Shown piece after piece: positions 43,506 to 54,700 of a stretch of DNA of 64,000 nt. The notes beneath the pieces are model-generated. The model saw nothing but the letters and a program-made list of their open reading frames with translations, did not search any database and was not told where the DNA came from. Made by a program: the position numbers and the translations under genes. This DNA comes from Edaphochlamys debaryana (lineage: Eukaryota > Chlorophyta > Chlorophyceae > Chlamydomonadales), in NCBI GenBank assembly GCA_016858145.1, contig JAEHOE010000077.1:498501-562500 (forward strand), written 5' to 3'. The stretch's first letter is position 1, and each line of letters starts with the position of its first letter.

Positions 43506-44241
43506 CGCTGGAGATAAGTCGGATAACATGTATGTCGGAGGGGCCAGAGGGGATCAAGGCTGCAACGAGGCAGGCAGGCGCGTGGGGTACCCGTATTGCA
43601 TAGTCACCGTTGCGCACTGAAGCCACATTCAGGGTTGGGGCGTGAGTTTGGATGGAGCGTTGCGAAAGGCGGGCTGCGGTATCGCAAGGCGAGGGCAAGA
43701 GCACGACGAGGCCTTCACTCCTTGGTCGGTGAGCATGCGTGGAGGCCGGGCATCTGGCAGCGTGTTTGAGCCCTGTCGGTTGGCCTGCCCTGAGCATGGA
43801 GTAGGGAGGTTGGGTGGAACGGGAAGCTCGAGTCAGTCGGTGCAGGATGTGCAACTGCGGATAAAATTTGTCATGGAACGGGGAGCAACTGTGCGGGGTG
43901 TGCAACTATGGATTAGTCCTGAGCCAGAGGCAAGGGGGGATTGGGATGAGGCCGGGAATGGGGGCGGGCCGGCGGGGGCAGAGCGGCGCCACTCGCGCCA
44001 GGGGGCCGAGGGCATCGGCACCGCCGTTGTGGACGCAGGTGTGGAGGGCTAGGTAAGGGAGTGACAGGCGGCAGCTGCCTCGAGGGCACTGTACTCGCAG
44101 GAGAGGGGGGAGCGGCGCGGGGGACAGACATGACTGACGCAGTCACTCGAGCAAGCTGCCGCTTGATGCCTTGATCAGCACACCGGCCACTGTGAACCCA
44201 GATTCCCAGAAGCAGCACTCAAGCTGTCAGTGCGCAAAGGC
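43506..44241. other. 3' flank of the Vps39-like gene up to the LINE fragment
   Basis: Expected to contain the 3' UTR. No TGTAA and no exon-like frame were recognised. Confidence 0.4.
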
Positions 44242-45090
44242 AGGATGCGATGGTTACAGCAGGAACCGCCTCCAGAAGGGGAGGGGTTGAGCGAGAGCGC
44301 CACCTACTGGGTGTGCCACCTGCACACCGACACCCACGCTACGTGCCTGACTTTCGGTCGTCACGCCACGTCGCTAGGGCCGGGCCCGTAGAACCCCCCT
44401 CATCATTCTACCGCCGTGTCTTTAGTCATCGTCAATCAGTGCCAGGACGCCTGGGGGCTCCTGCACATACAATCTACCATCGGAGACTCGCAAGAAAGGG
44501 TGGTCCGCCGGTATTGTCTCCCACACTCTTGGTGGCCTAAGCGCAGCAAAGGAGTGAAGCGCCCCCCAAAACTCAGCTGACACCAGCACACGTCCTCGGT
44601 TCAGCACCCCGAGACGGTTCCCATTCTCCCTTGTCGCGTACAGATATCGGCGTCCCTTCTCCATGGCTGTGGTGGCTGCAAGGAACACCACATCCCAGAC
44701 CCTCTGATTAACTCCCTCCGTAGGTCGAGCAAGCCAAAGGTGGAACCGGCGGAGCGGCCAGGTCCACGGCATGCCCTGCTCGCCCCCTAGACATGCGCAC
44801 ATCTCATCAACCAAGCCCTGTGCCAAGTAACACTTCCAAAAGTGGTGCAGCCTGTCACCTCCGTGCATTGCAATCTCACATGGGCACGTGGCCCCCCCTT
44901 CATGTGCTGAAAAGCCAGTAAAACCGTTGAGCGCCAAGCGCCAAAAAGCTTCCTTCCACACGTTCTCCCAGCGCAGGGCCCACGGGCAGGTCCTTGCAGT
45001 GTCCTTGTGTGTGTGTGGAGGGGGCAGCACGATAAGCCGTGGGCTAAGTGCCAAGCTGACAGCACTGGGTTCCCACCCACCCATCAGCAC
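44242..45090 (-). mobile_element. 5'-truncated LINE-like retrotransposon: C-terminal ORF plus 3' UTR
   Basis: A minus-strand frame from 45090 to the stop at 44422 encodes 222 aa ending LALIDDD. It contains a CPC...HHFWKC Cys/His pattern after WRLALNGFTGF, resembling the zinc-binding region at the C-terminus of non-LTR reverse transcriptases. A stop lies immediately upstream, so the reverse transcriptase itself is absent. The 3' UTR (44421-44242) ends 12 bases after TGTAA (44258-44254), as an algal poly(A) site would, and the same end recurs at 45520. A poly(A) tail and target duplications were not seen. The clade cannot be named. Confidence 0.65.
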
Positions 45091-45519
45091 AAGGCGTTAG
45101 TCAGTGAGGTGGGTGGGCATTCTTGGTCAGCCCCCGACAGCCCTGAACCGCTGACCATGGGGTACTGTGCTTGCAGGGGCCATGCAGCGTAGTCAGAACG
45201 TTGACGGGGGATGCAGCTAAACGCATCGGCGTCGCTGACCATGAGGCCACAGCTAGGCTAGGCCACACGAGGACAGGAGCAGGCCCCATTCCTGACCACT
45301 GGGATGGACTGGGAGGCCGCCGGCCGCGATTAGGTGTGTTGTGGCTTGCTGCTGTGGCGGGCTCGTGCACGGTTGGTACACTGCACCGGTAGCGCCAGCG
45401 AAGGGTTTGAAGGCTTAGGACCAGGCTCACGAGAGTCGTGGGGGGAATTCAGGGAAAGCGCAGGGGGGGGGGCGGCGGGCGGACAAAGCGCTGTCGGATT
45501 GGGGCCTATGTGGCGCCCA
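45091..45519. other. spacer between two LINE 3' copies, with dispersed repeat
   Basis: 45166-45232 matches 26757-26822. No gene was seen. A plus-strand frame running through 45669 is mostly LINE 3' UTR and was not called. Confidence 0.4.
45166..45232 (+). repeat. 65-bp dispersed repeat shared with 26757-26822
   Basis: Both copies carry TGCAGCGTAGTC, then CGGGGGATGCAGCT and AACGC in the same spacing, at roughly 80% identity by eye. Confidence 0.7.
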
Positions 45520-45727
45520 AGGATGCGATGGTTACAGCAGGAACCGCCTCCAGAAGGGGAGGGGTTGAGCGAGAGCGCCACCTACTGGGTGTGCCACCTG
45601 CACACCGACACCCACGCTACGTGCCTGACTTTCGGTCGTCACGCCACGTCGCTAGGGCCGGGCCCGTAGAACTCCCCTCATCATTCTACCGCCGTGTCTT
45701 TAGTCATCGTCAATCAGTGTCAGGACG
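45520..45727 (-). mobile_element. 208-bp solo 3' end of the same LINE-like element
   Basis: Nearly identical to 44242-44449: the 3' UTR and last few codons only. It diverges abruptly at 45727 (upstream in element orientation), typical of a severely 5'-truncated insertion. The shared 3' end lies 12 bases past TGTAA (45536-45532). Confidence 0.75.
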
Positions 45728-46987
45728 CGCCCAAGGCCACCCGTCATAGTCCCGACCTGTGACAACCAGTGCGACTGGTGAGCTTGCTAAGCGGCTTCCA
45801 AGGCCAAGGCCATTCGTTGGCCGGGAAAGTGTCGGCTTTCGGCCGGCAGGAGTCGCGGTGTGGTGGAGAGCGGGTACGCGCGGACGGGTAGGCGCGACAG
45901 GCGACAGGGTAGCCTGGGACAGCACGATGAGCGGGCACGCACACCTAGGAGGTCCCGTGCACACGCATCTTATCCCCTGGGCCGCGGGGTGGGCCTGCAC
46001 CGGACGGTAATGCGTCGCTGAGCTGCGCAAGCGACGACGAAACGTGATGGACGGCAGCGCGTGAGACATCCTCCGATACTGCCTGGCCGTCTCCCCTCAA
46101 AAAACGTCGGTACCCAGCGCATGAACCAGGAGCTAGTGTAGAGCGCAGCTTGGCAGGGCGTTGAGCTGAGCGCAGTTGCGGCCGGGTGCGTGTGGGCCCG
46201 ATAGGATGCCGCGCGACTGGCGTTTTAGTGTATGCTCAAGCCCCTTCCCAATGGACCCAGGAAGTACTGTCATGAAGACTCTTTCTCGTTATACAAGGAG
46301 CGAGGGCGGTTTAGCGCGGGTCCGGGCCGTCGCGCGTCGGGCATGTGCTTACTCGCGGCACGCGGCGGTTTACTGCTGAGGCGCGCAACGCGGTATCAGC
46401 TTGCTCCCCCGTCTATCTTTGCGTCGCGGGGTAGCCGGCACCGCGTTTGCCAGCGTTTGCAGGAAGGTCGCGGACCTTTCGGAACATATTCGCAGACAAC
46501 GTTTCGGGCGCGCCCGCACCTCGCACAACGACTGACAGCGTTGACGGAGCAGCGAGCAACGCGCGCCGTGCGTGCGTCTGTTGGAGTCCTGAGCGCGTTC
46601 AGTCGCGCGCGGTTGGGCGGCGTTGCTGGAGGCGGCAGTAGCGGCCAGTAGTGCCTGTCGGACGGCGGGCACCCCAGTAGCGCCGTATCAATCCCAATAT
46701 AAGCCCAGCACGCGACGCCAATAGACAATCCAGTAGGCGCCTGAGGTGCAAGGCAACTTAGACGCAGGACAAACCACCATTGTCCGCGTGCAAAGCTTCA
46801 CACGGGCCGCTCTCCCTCGGCCCCGCGAAGCCGCGCCTTAGCTACGTTTGCCACCTAGAAACTCAGCGACGACCGACTCTTGCCCTCCGGCATCCCCAAC
46901 CCAAACCTCGCTGCGACTGCACCGCAAGGCCCTACAAGGCACCTAGAAGTATTCTATATCAAGTTGTCCAAGTCGCGAGGAAGAATC
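45728..46987. other. 5' flank of the pherophorin gene
   Basis: No exon was recognised. The right part should be promoter and 5' UTR of the gene starting at 46988; an AATATAAG motif is at 46697. Confidence 0.4.
46696..46703 (+). promoter_or_regulatory. possible TATA box of the pherophorin gene
   Basis: AATATAAG about 290 bp before the start codon, in otherwise GC-rich DNA. It would imply a 5' UTR of about 250 bases. Position-based guess. Confidence 0.3.
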
Positions 46988-49432
46988 ATGGGGCGCTCAG
47001 CGACCCCAATCCTGCTCGCGCTCTTGTGCGCGAGCGTCGGCGTGGCCCTGGCGGACCGGTGAGCTTGAACCCAGCTGCAACAGCATAGCGGGAAATAAAG
47101 GGCATATGGCAGTAGCGCGGAGTTACGCGCTGTGGCAACTGAGTCTTACTGTGCGCCGACTGTGCGCTGGGTTACTGACTGCAACTGCCTCTTTCTTCCC
47201 GTTCCGCTACCCCAGGGCCCTGCTCCAGGACATCAACACCTTCCCGCCATATCAGTGCAACCGCGACCAGGACGCCTCGCGCTTCCGGGTTGACCCCACC
47301 TACACGACCAATGGCAACATGGTCTGCTTCACCTCTCGCGTCGTGCCCTGCAACAAGCCCAAGTCGCCGTGCTGCGCTCGCGGCATTGACTTCATGAAGC
47401 TTGAGCTTAACGTTCGCGGCGTGTGCAACCATGCTATCGACGACGTCTTCATCAACGGCCGCAAGGTGTGTCGGGGCATCCTTTCCTGCAGGGTTGCTGA
47501 GGGGCTAGGACTCGAGGGCTCATTTGAGCAGCTGCCCAGCCCAGCCCTCTGCCTGTTTCCCACTTATGCCGTCAGCAGCTCTGACCCAGCAACGCAGTAG
47601 CATCTTCACCCGAAGACAGCTCCGCATATGCCTGCCCTTCCCTGCGCCTGCGCTGACCACCTCCTTCCCCCACCCCAATTCCCCACCCCCAGACCAACGA
47701 GCCCACCTTCTCTCGCTATGGCGTCAACAACGAGTTTGGCGTGTACAAGCTGACGGGCCTCAACCTGACGGCTCAGAACGCCGAGGGCGCCCAGATCTGC
47801 ATGACCCTCACCAAGGTCTGCCCCAACATGGCTTCGCTCTGCCCCCAGGGCGATGGCTCGTGCCAGTACGCCACGGTCCAGTCGGGCCCCTGCAACTGCT
47901 GCCCCACCGGCGTCCTCGGCATGTTCCCGCCGCCGCCCTCGCCGCCGCCGCCGTCGCCCCCTCCCCCGTCGCCCCGCCCCTCGCCGCCGCCGCCCTCGCC
48001 TCCCCCTCCCAGCCCGCCGCCGCCCAGCCCCCCGCCGCCCTCCCCCCCTCCCCCCTGCCCCACCTGTGTCAACCTTGTCATCACCCCCCCCGCCTACGGC
48101 CTCGGCGGCCGCCCGCTCTACACCTTCACCCCCGCCCGCTGCGCCGCCATGACTGACCTGGTTGCCGGCGACCTAAACAAGGAGGCCGGCGATCTCGGAT
48201 CTCGCCTCGTCAGCAAGTTCAAGCAGATCTCGTGCTCGGCCAACTACAACCTGGACAGGCAGATCTACCCGACGCTGCGGATCTGCGGATCTTTCTTCTC
48301 GGTCGAGGACGCCCAGATGCTGCAGGAGTTCGTGTACGAGCGCATGCCCGTCTGGACGGACGCCCTGGCTGGAGCCGAGCCGGACCAGCCCTGCCCCGTC
48401 ATCACTGCCGGCTACACCATGCTCGTCCAGTTCGACGAGGGCCCCTGCCTCCAGGGTCAGTTCAGCCGCCAGTGCGCCCCCAACTCGCCGCCTCCCAGCC
48501 CCCCGCCGCCGTCTCCTCCCCCGCCCAGCCCCCCGCCGCCGAGCCCCCCGCCGCCCAGCCCCCCGCCGCCGTCTCCTCCCCCGCCCAGCCCCCCGCCGCC
48601 GTCCCCGCCGCCTCCCAGCCCCCCGCCGCCCAGCCCCAAGCCCCCCTCGCCCAAGCCCCCAAGCCCGCCTCCCCCCTCCCCCCCTCCTCCCTCTCCCCCT
48701 CCCCCGTCTCCCCCTCCCCCCCAGCCCGCCTCCCCCCTCCCCTCCTCCCCCCAGCCCCCCTCCCCCGTCGCCTCCTCCCCCCAGCCCCCCTCCTCCGTCG
48801 CCCCGCCCTCCCTCCCCGCCTCCCCCCAGCCCTCCCCCGCCCTCGCCTCCTCCCCCGTCCCCGCCCCCGCCCTCGCCTCCCCCCCCCCCCCCTCACCCTT
48901 CCCGCCCAACAACCCCCTGGGCCCCGCCGAGCGCCCCACCTCGTTCCCCTTCTGCGAGTGCAACCGCACTCAGGGCATCATGCCCTTCTACCTGGAGCCC
49001 AACACCACGCTCAAGCGCTCTGGCCGCAACAAGCTCTACTGCCTGAAGCTCAAGACCCAGCCCTGCCTGGACCCCTCGAACAAGTGCTGCAACCAACCGC
49101 TGTCGAAGATCGAGTGGTGGACCAAGAACGCCTGCCGCGGGTCCGTCAAGAATGTCTTCATTGACGGCGCCAAGGTGGACCAGCAGTGGGCCCAGGGCGT
49201 CTTCAAGATCCCCGGCCTGGAGCTCAAGGCCTCGGACATTCCGATCCAGGGCAAGGAGCTGTGCCTGGAGTTTGACGCGACCGCGCCCTGCCCCTCGCTC
49301 ACCACCTTCTGCGCCCGCGGCTCCACCGGCGCCTGCTACTACACGGTCTTCAACAGCCCGCAGAAGGACTGCTGCCCGGTGTCGACCTTCGGCATCCCGG
49401 ACATGAGCAGCCGCTCCAAGCTGCTCATGTAA
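46988..49432 (+). CDS. Pherophorin: extracellular-matrix hydroxyproline-rich glycoprotein
   Basis: Three exons: 46988-47058, 47216-47465, 47693-49432 (TAA); 686 aa. Residues 1-23 are a signal peptide (MGRSATPILLALL...ALA). A Cys-rich pherophorin domain (about 33-184) starts FPPYQCNRDQD and ends CNCCPTGVLG. A first SPPPP spacer (186-228) follows, then a middle Cys-containing domain (229-371), a long PPSPPPP/PPSPKPP rod (about 372-515), and a C-terminal pherophorin domain (525-686) starting FPFCECNRTQG and ending KDCCPVSTFG. The Pro rods are the usual substrate for hydroxylation and arabinosylation; globular domains flank rods in volvocine wall/ECM proteins. The third domain makes it larger than the simplest two-domain pherophorins. 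A GT77-type transferase gene converges on it from the right. Confidence 0.95.
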
Positions 49433-50361
49433 GGAGCTGACGTACGTGCCCATCCGGGTGCTACGCAGCAGCAGCAGCTGAGGATGCATATCTTCAGCGG
49501 CATGCGAGCTTGCGGTAATAACGTTCGAGCGGATTGATCCATCCAGAGTGTTGCGGCTGAGGGGTGCAGCTGAGAAGCTGTGTGTTGAGGGACGGACGGT
49601 GGCGGTGGGGGGTAGGTAGGGCAGGGTGTGAAGGGAAAATGACATGGCAAGGCGATTCTATATGTGCTTCCGACCCAACCCATTCATTCTCCTCCATTAG
49701 GATACATAGGGCCTGCGCGTGCGGATTGTGCTGCGTGGTCGTGACGTGTTGTGGTGGCGTGCGGTGGTGGTAGCGCGGTGACTGCTTGACCTTCCTGACT
49801 TATGACGGCGGCTGTGCGCGGTGGATGTGGAAATAGCGTTCGCAGGCTTACACAATGACCCCTTTCCTCCTTTCTAGTTGGTTGTCGTGTGCAAACGCAT
49901 ATGCAATGACGGCGGGCAGGTGCTGATGACTCATGCAGATTGTGCATGAAGGAAAAATCCTGGATAGGCAGGCTACCCGGGGCGCTGCTGGCGCCTCTGC
50001 CGGCAGCGGCCGTGTAACAACAAGGTTGATCTTGTCTGCCCCGTCCCCGTGCTTCCTCTCCATGCTTCCGGCATGAAGCCGGCCTGGCACCTAAGGACCA
50101 CCCAGGCCCCTGCCAGGCTGCAGCCGTCCCTTCACAGCATCTTCGTGAGCTTGCGACCATCAGCTCTCGTGACCAGGGTCGGACTCCAACCCCCAACGGC
50201 TTCGGATGGCTTCGATGCAACCTGGCTTGATGGGCGCTGCTTCACTGCTCGCAAGAACAGGGTTACTTACGGAAGAGAACCTCGCCATCCCATCGGGCTT
50301 TTCGTGTTCCCATTTCCCATTCCCCCCATTGTCTCCTTTCCCCCCAGTCACGGCAGCCAGC
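49433..50361. other. 3' UTR and downstream flank of the pherophorin gene
   Basis: The presumed 3' UTR runs to about 50030. Nothing else was recognised up to the foldback element at 50362. Confidence 0.45.
50013..50017 (+). terminator. TGTAA polyadenylation signal, pherophorin gene
   Basis: TGTAA lies 581 bases after the stop codon and is the only match between the stop and the next element. Chlamydomonas-type 3' UTRs of this length are common. Confidence 0.6.
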
Positions 50362-50478
50362 ACTACTAGCGAGGGAGTTGCCGGATGACCATTAGCCTTA
50401 TATCAGCCTTATAAGGGCTTTAAGGACCCTTATAAGGCTGATGGTCAAGGGCCATCCGGCAACTCCCTCGCTAGTAGT
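50362..50478. mobile_element. 117-bp foldback/MITE-like inverted repeat
   Basis: Perfect 26-bp outer arms begin ACTACTAGCGAGGGAGTTGC. Inner arms pair ATCAGCCTTATAAGGG with CCCTTATAAGGCTGAT. AGC flanks both ends (50359-50361 and 50479-50481), a possible 3-bp target duplication. It is AT-rich inside, unlike its surroundings, and has no coding capacity. Confidence 0.75.
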
Positions 50479-51736
50479 AGCCGCTCCTGATGGCCCCTCC
50501 CGCAAGGAGGGCCCGGTGACGTGAGTCTGTCCGCCTTCCACGCCTGGGCACGTGTGGGGCACAACGGGGCAGCCTACCCCTGCCCGTCAGCCCCATCGTG
50601 TCAGGCGCCCACGCGTGGGCGCATCCTGCGGCTGCGCGCCCCACCCCGTCATGCCCTCCCGTGTTGGGTGCACGGCGCATCTCTAGGCATGGGCCGATTG
50701 GTAGGCAAACGCGCCCCTCCACTGCTCAGCCTCGGCTTGGGCCCGTCCAGGATGTAGACTCTGTCCGTCCGTCGAGCGTCCTTGACGGCAGCTGCATGGC
50801 TTTGAGGCTGTACGCATTACATCCATCCACCGCCTTCATCCGGTGGAGCAGCCACCCGTCTGATTCCACCCGCCCCTGCGCCCCTCATCAGCCCTCGCCC
50901 CCGCCTGCTACTCGATCTGCTTCCTACGGCGTGCGCTGCCGAGTCACACGCCCTCCTTTTCCGTCGCCTGCATGTGTCACGCTGCGCATGTGATAACACC
51001 TGCAACTACCGGTAGCTTGGCCCTGATAGCCTGCCGTTCACGCAGCAGGTCTAAAGCTAGCCACGGTCGCCCCGCCTCGCTGTGCACCACGCTGCCGCAG
51101 CCCCATTCTTTTAACCCCCAACATTACCCCCCGTCAGCCCCTGCCACCCGTCTTGCTCGCCCACGTGCACACCCTCAGCGCGTCCGAAACCCTTGCATGC
51201 ACATGCCATGCCGCAAACCCCACTCCGCACGCTGTCACTGACTAACGCCGCCCCCCCAGGCCGCGGCGGTCGCACCGCCCAGTGCCGCCATGCGCCGCCG
51301 CGGTCGGCCCTAGCTGCACCCCCTCCCCCTGCTGAGCACGCACCCCCCCTGCTCGCCACTCTGCGCTCGCAGCGCGCTCGCCTGACTGCTACCCCGATCG
51401 TTATGCAGTGCCTATCGGTATGCATTCCCCGGCCTCCCATATGGCCCCCGCCAGTCGCACGAAGGCAGAGCCTTGGGCCTGGCCTGGCCTGGCAGAGGCT
51501 TGGGCCCGCCATGGGCCTGGCCTGGGCCCCGGAAGACGGGCGGGGCCAGCAAGACGCTTGGGGCGATGGGGGCCTGCCCCCGGCCTCCAACACTGGCCCG
51601 CGGGCCTCCCCCGCTGCCCCCCTCCTCTGCTGGAGCGGCCGCAGGGCGAATGGCGCCCCGCTGCCCCGCACGCGGTGTTCGCAGAGTGAGGGATCCCGGC
51701 CGTGGGGCCCCCCGGGAAAGAGGGAGGGAAGCCCCC
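50479..51736. other. intergenic between foldback element and GT77 gene 3' end
   Basis: Should contain the GT77 gene 3' UTR (minus strand; a TGTAA is at 50821-50817). No exon or other repeat was recognised. Confidence 0.35.
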
Positions 51737-54700
51737 CTACAAGGCCTGGAAGGGCGCTGACCGGGAGTTGATCGGCCCCACCACCCGCTGGTACATCTCG
51801 CTGTACTCCTGGGGGGAGGGAGGGAGGGAGGGAGGGAGAGGAAGAAGAGGAGGAGAGGGCGGGCACCGGGGGCAGTGTTGGCATCCCGGCGTTATCGCCC
51901 ATGCCCTGACCACCCCCCTAGGCCCCTCACCGCCCAGTCGCACTTCCCTGTCCTCCCCCTGACCGGAAACCCCTCCTGGCAGGACCCTCAGGCCATCGCC
52001 CCTCACCGCCATGAGCCGGGCCTTGTCCCCCTCCCTCCCCCCGGCCGGCTTCCTCCCCCTGACAGGACCCCTCAGCCTCCCTCCCCCTGACAGGACCCCT
52101 CAGCCTCCCTCCCCCCCTCACCGCCATGAGCCGGGCCTTGTCCCCCTCCCTCCCCCCGGCCGGCCTCCTCCCCCTGACAGGACCCCTCAGCCTCCCTCCC
52201 CCCTCACCGCCATGAGCCGGGCCTTGTCCCCCTCCCTCCCCCCGGCCGGCCTCCTCCCCCTGACAGGACCCCTCAGCCTCCCTCCCCCCCTCACCGCCAT
52301 GAGCCGGGCCTTGTCCCCCTCCCTCCCCCCGGCCGGCCTCCTCCCCCTGACAGGACCCCTCAGCCTCCCTCCCCCCCTCACCGCCATGAGCCGGGCCTTG
52401 TCCCCCTCCCTCCCCCCGGCCGGCCTCCTCCCCCTGACAGGACCCCTCAGCCTCCCTCCCCCCTCACCGCCATGAGCCGGGCCTTGTCCCCCTCCCTCCC
52501 CCCGGCCGGCCTCCTCCCCCTGACAGGACCCCTCAGCCTCCCTCCCCCCCTCACCGCCATGAGCCGGGCCTTGTCCCCCTCCCTCCCCCCGGCCGGCCTC
52601 CTCCCCCTGACAGGACCCCTCAGCCTCCCTCCCCCCTCACCGCCATGAGCCGGGCCTTGTCCCCCTCCCTCCCCCCGGCCGGCCTCCTCCCCCTGACAGG
52701 ACCCCTCAGCCTCCCTCCCCCCTCACCACCATGAGCCGGGCCTTGTCCCCCTCCCTCCCCCCGGCCGGCCTCCTCCCCCTGACAGGACCCCTCAGCCTCC
52801 CTCCCCCCCTCACCGCCATGAGCCGGGCCTTGTCCCCCTCCCTCCCCCCGGCCGGCCTCCTCCCCCTGACAGGACCCCTCAGCCTCCCTCCCCCCTCACC
52901 GCCATGAGCCGGGCCTTGTCCCCCTCCCTCCCCCCGGCCGGCCTCCTCCCCCTGACAGGACCCCTCAGCCTCCCTCCCCCCTCACCGCCATGAGCCGGGC
53001 CTTGTCCCCCTCCCTCCCCCCGGCCGGCCTCCTCCCCCTGACAGGACCCCTCAGCCTCCCTCCCCCCTCACCGCCATGAGCCGGGCCTTATCGTTCATGT
53101 CCCCCGAGCAGGGCATGTGGTAGGCGTACCAGCCCTCCATCAGGACCTGACAGGGGGGGGGAGAGGGGGAGGGAGGGAGGAGGAGATGAGTGAGGGAAGC
53201 TCAATCGGCACGCGGAGCCTACAAACGGGTCGGGGTTCGCGTCGCCTCGCCAGGAGACCGCCAACGGACAGGCAGGGGGAAGGGGAAAGGGAGGCATAAC
53301 CGAGGCGGGCGCCCCAAGTCCATCTATCTGCGAAAGTGTACGGGGGGAGCCGCCCGGTTGTACGCGCACCCTCTCGCAGTTTCCGTTGCCGTCCTTGCCG
53401 GGGATCTTGCCGACAGTGAAGTACGGCACCCCCCGGAGGTCACAGCCGCAGTGGCCCTGCAGAGGACGGGGAGGTCCGAGCGGGGCCGTGCGAGCGTCTG
53501 AGCGGGCAAGGGCTGGGCACAGCACACGAGCTCCCGTCTGCAGCATCCACCGTCCCCAGCCCCAGGATCCCACGTCGATTACCCCCCCACCCCCCCACAC
53601 ACACGCACACACACATCCCCACCATGCACATGTACGGAAACAGCTCCGGCCGCAGCATGGCCAGGGACAGGTGCCGCCGCGTCACGTCCGTGCTGACGTG
53701 CTCCATGGCGCCGGCGAACGTGTTTTGGTCCCACGGCTTGCCGCCGGAGCGCAGGATCTCGGTCATCCAGTAGCCCCTGGGCGGTTGGCGGTTGGCGGTT
53801 AACAGTTTGCGGTTGGAACGTGGGTGGGGGGCGTCTGAGGGGCGCTTGGGCAACCAGCCGACTGGCGATGGTCCAAGGCCCTGATCCCGGTCCCGGTCCC
53901 GGACATGGCCCCTGACCCCCTCAGCCCTCCGCCCGGTCCAGCAAAGGAGCCAGGGCCCAAAGAGGCGTCTCCAGGCCCCGACCCTCAGCCCCAGCCCCGG
54001 CAACAGCCCCAGCACCCACCAGTTCATGACCGCTCGTGCCACCATGGGGGTGTGCCTAGGGGCAGCGAGGCAGGGGGTGTGTGAGGGAGGCACCTCCGGC
54101 CAACCGTAGACTCGCAGCACTGCACTCTCCTGCCAGCCCCCACCGCGCACCACGGAACCCCGCTCCCCAGGGACCCGCCCCCACACTCCTTTTCCCCCAC
54201 GACCGCACCAACACTCCCCCTCCGCTGGACTCCCATGACAGGCACACGGCCGCTCCACCCTCCACCCCTTGGTCCATGCGACAGCCCCCCCGCCCCGCCT
54301 CCCGGAGGCACGGCAAGTGACCGCCCACCTGAAGTACACGAAGCCGATGTTGTTGTTGATGGGGGGGAACCGCTCCTCGGGGGTCTCGTCCCTGGAGTGG
54401 CGGTGGGGGCGGGTGGGTGAGCAGGAGCGGGTTGGGGCACGGTGCCGTGTGCCCCGCTGCGGGGCTTCCTGCCAGCCCCGGTACCGCGTGCTCGCGTGCG
54501 CAGCCCACAGGCAGCGCCCTCCAGCCCACCAGCCCGGGCCTCATCGCCTGCAAGCGTTCGGTGCCGCACCCGCCCCACCCCCACGACGATCGACCTGAAG
54601 GCGCAGTCCGCAGTGGACTCGCTGGCCCCCGCTGATGACTCAGACGCTCATTGAACAGCCCCGTCCCCCTTCCACGTCCTCACCACCACCACACCCCGCC

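Noticed and set aside
45334..45669. Plus-strand frame of 111 codons ending in the repeated 45.5-kb segment
   Set aside because: Its second half is the antisense of the LINE 3' UTR, repeated identically at 44.2 kb, and there is no start context or family match.
44242..45727. LTR retrotransposon with the two 205-bp direct repeats as LTRs
   Set aside because: The repeats include the end of a coding frame and end after a poly(A) signal, and no integrase, RT or primer site lies between them. Two truncated LINE insertions fit better.
52001..53092. CRISPR-like array
   Set aside because: Units are contiguous with no variable spacers, contain the exon end of a eukaryotic gene, and the genome is an alga.
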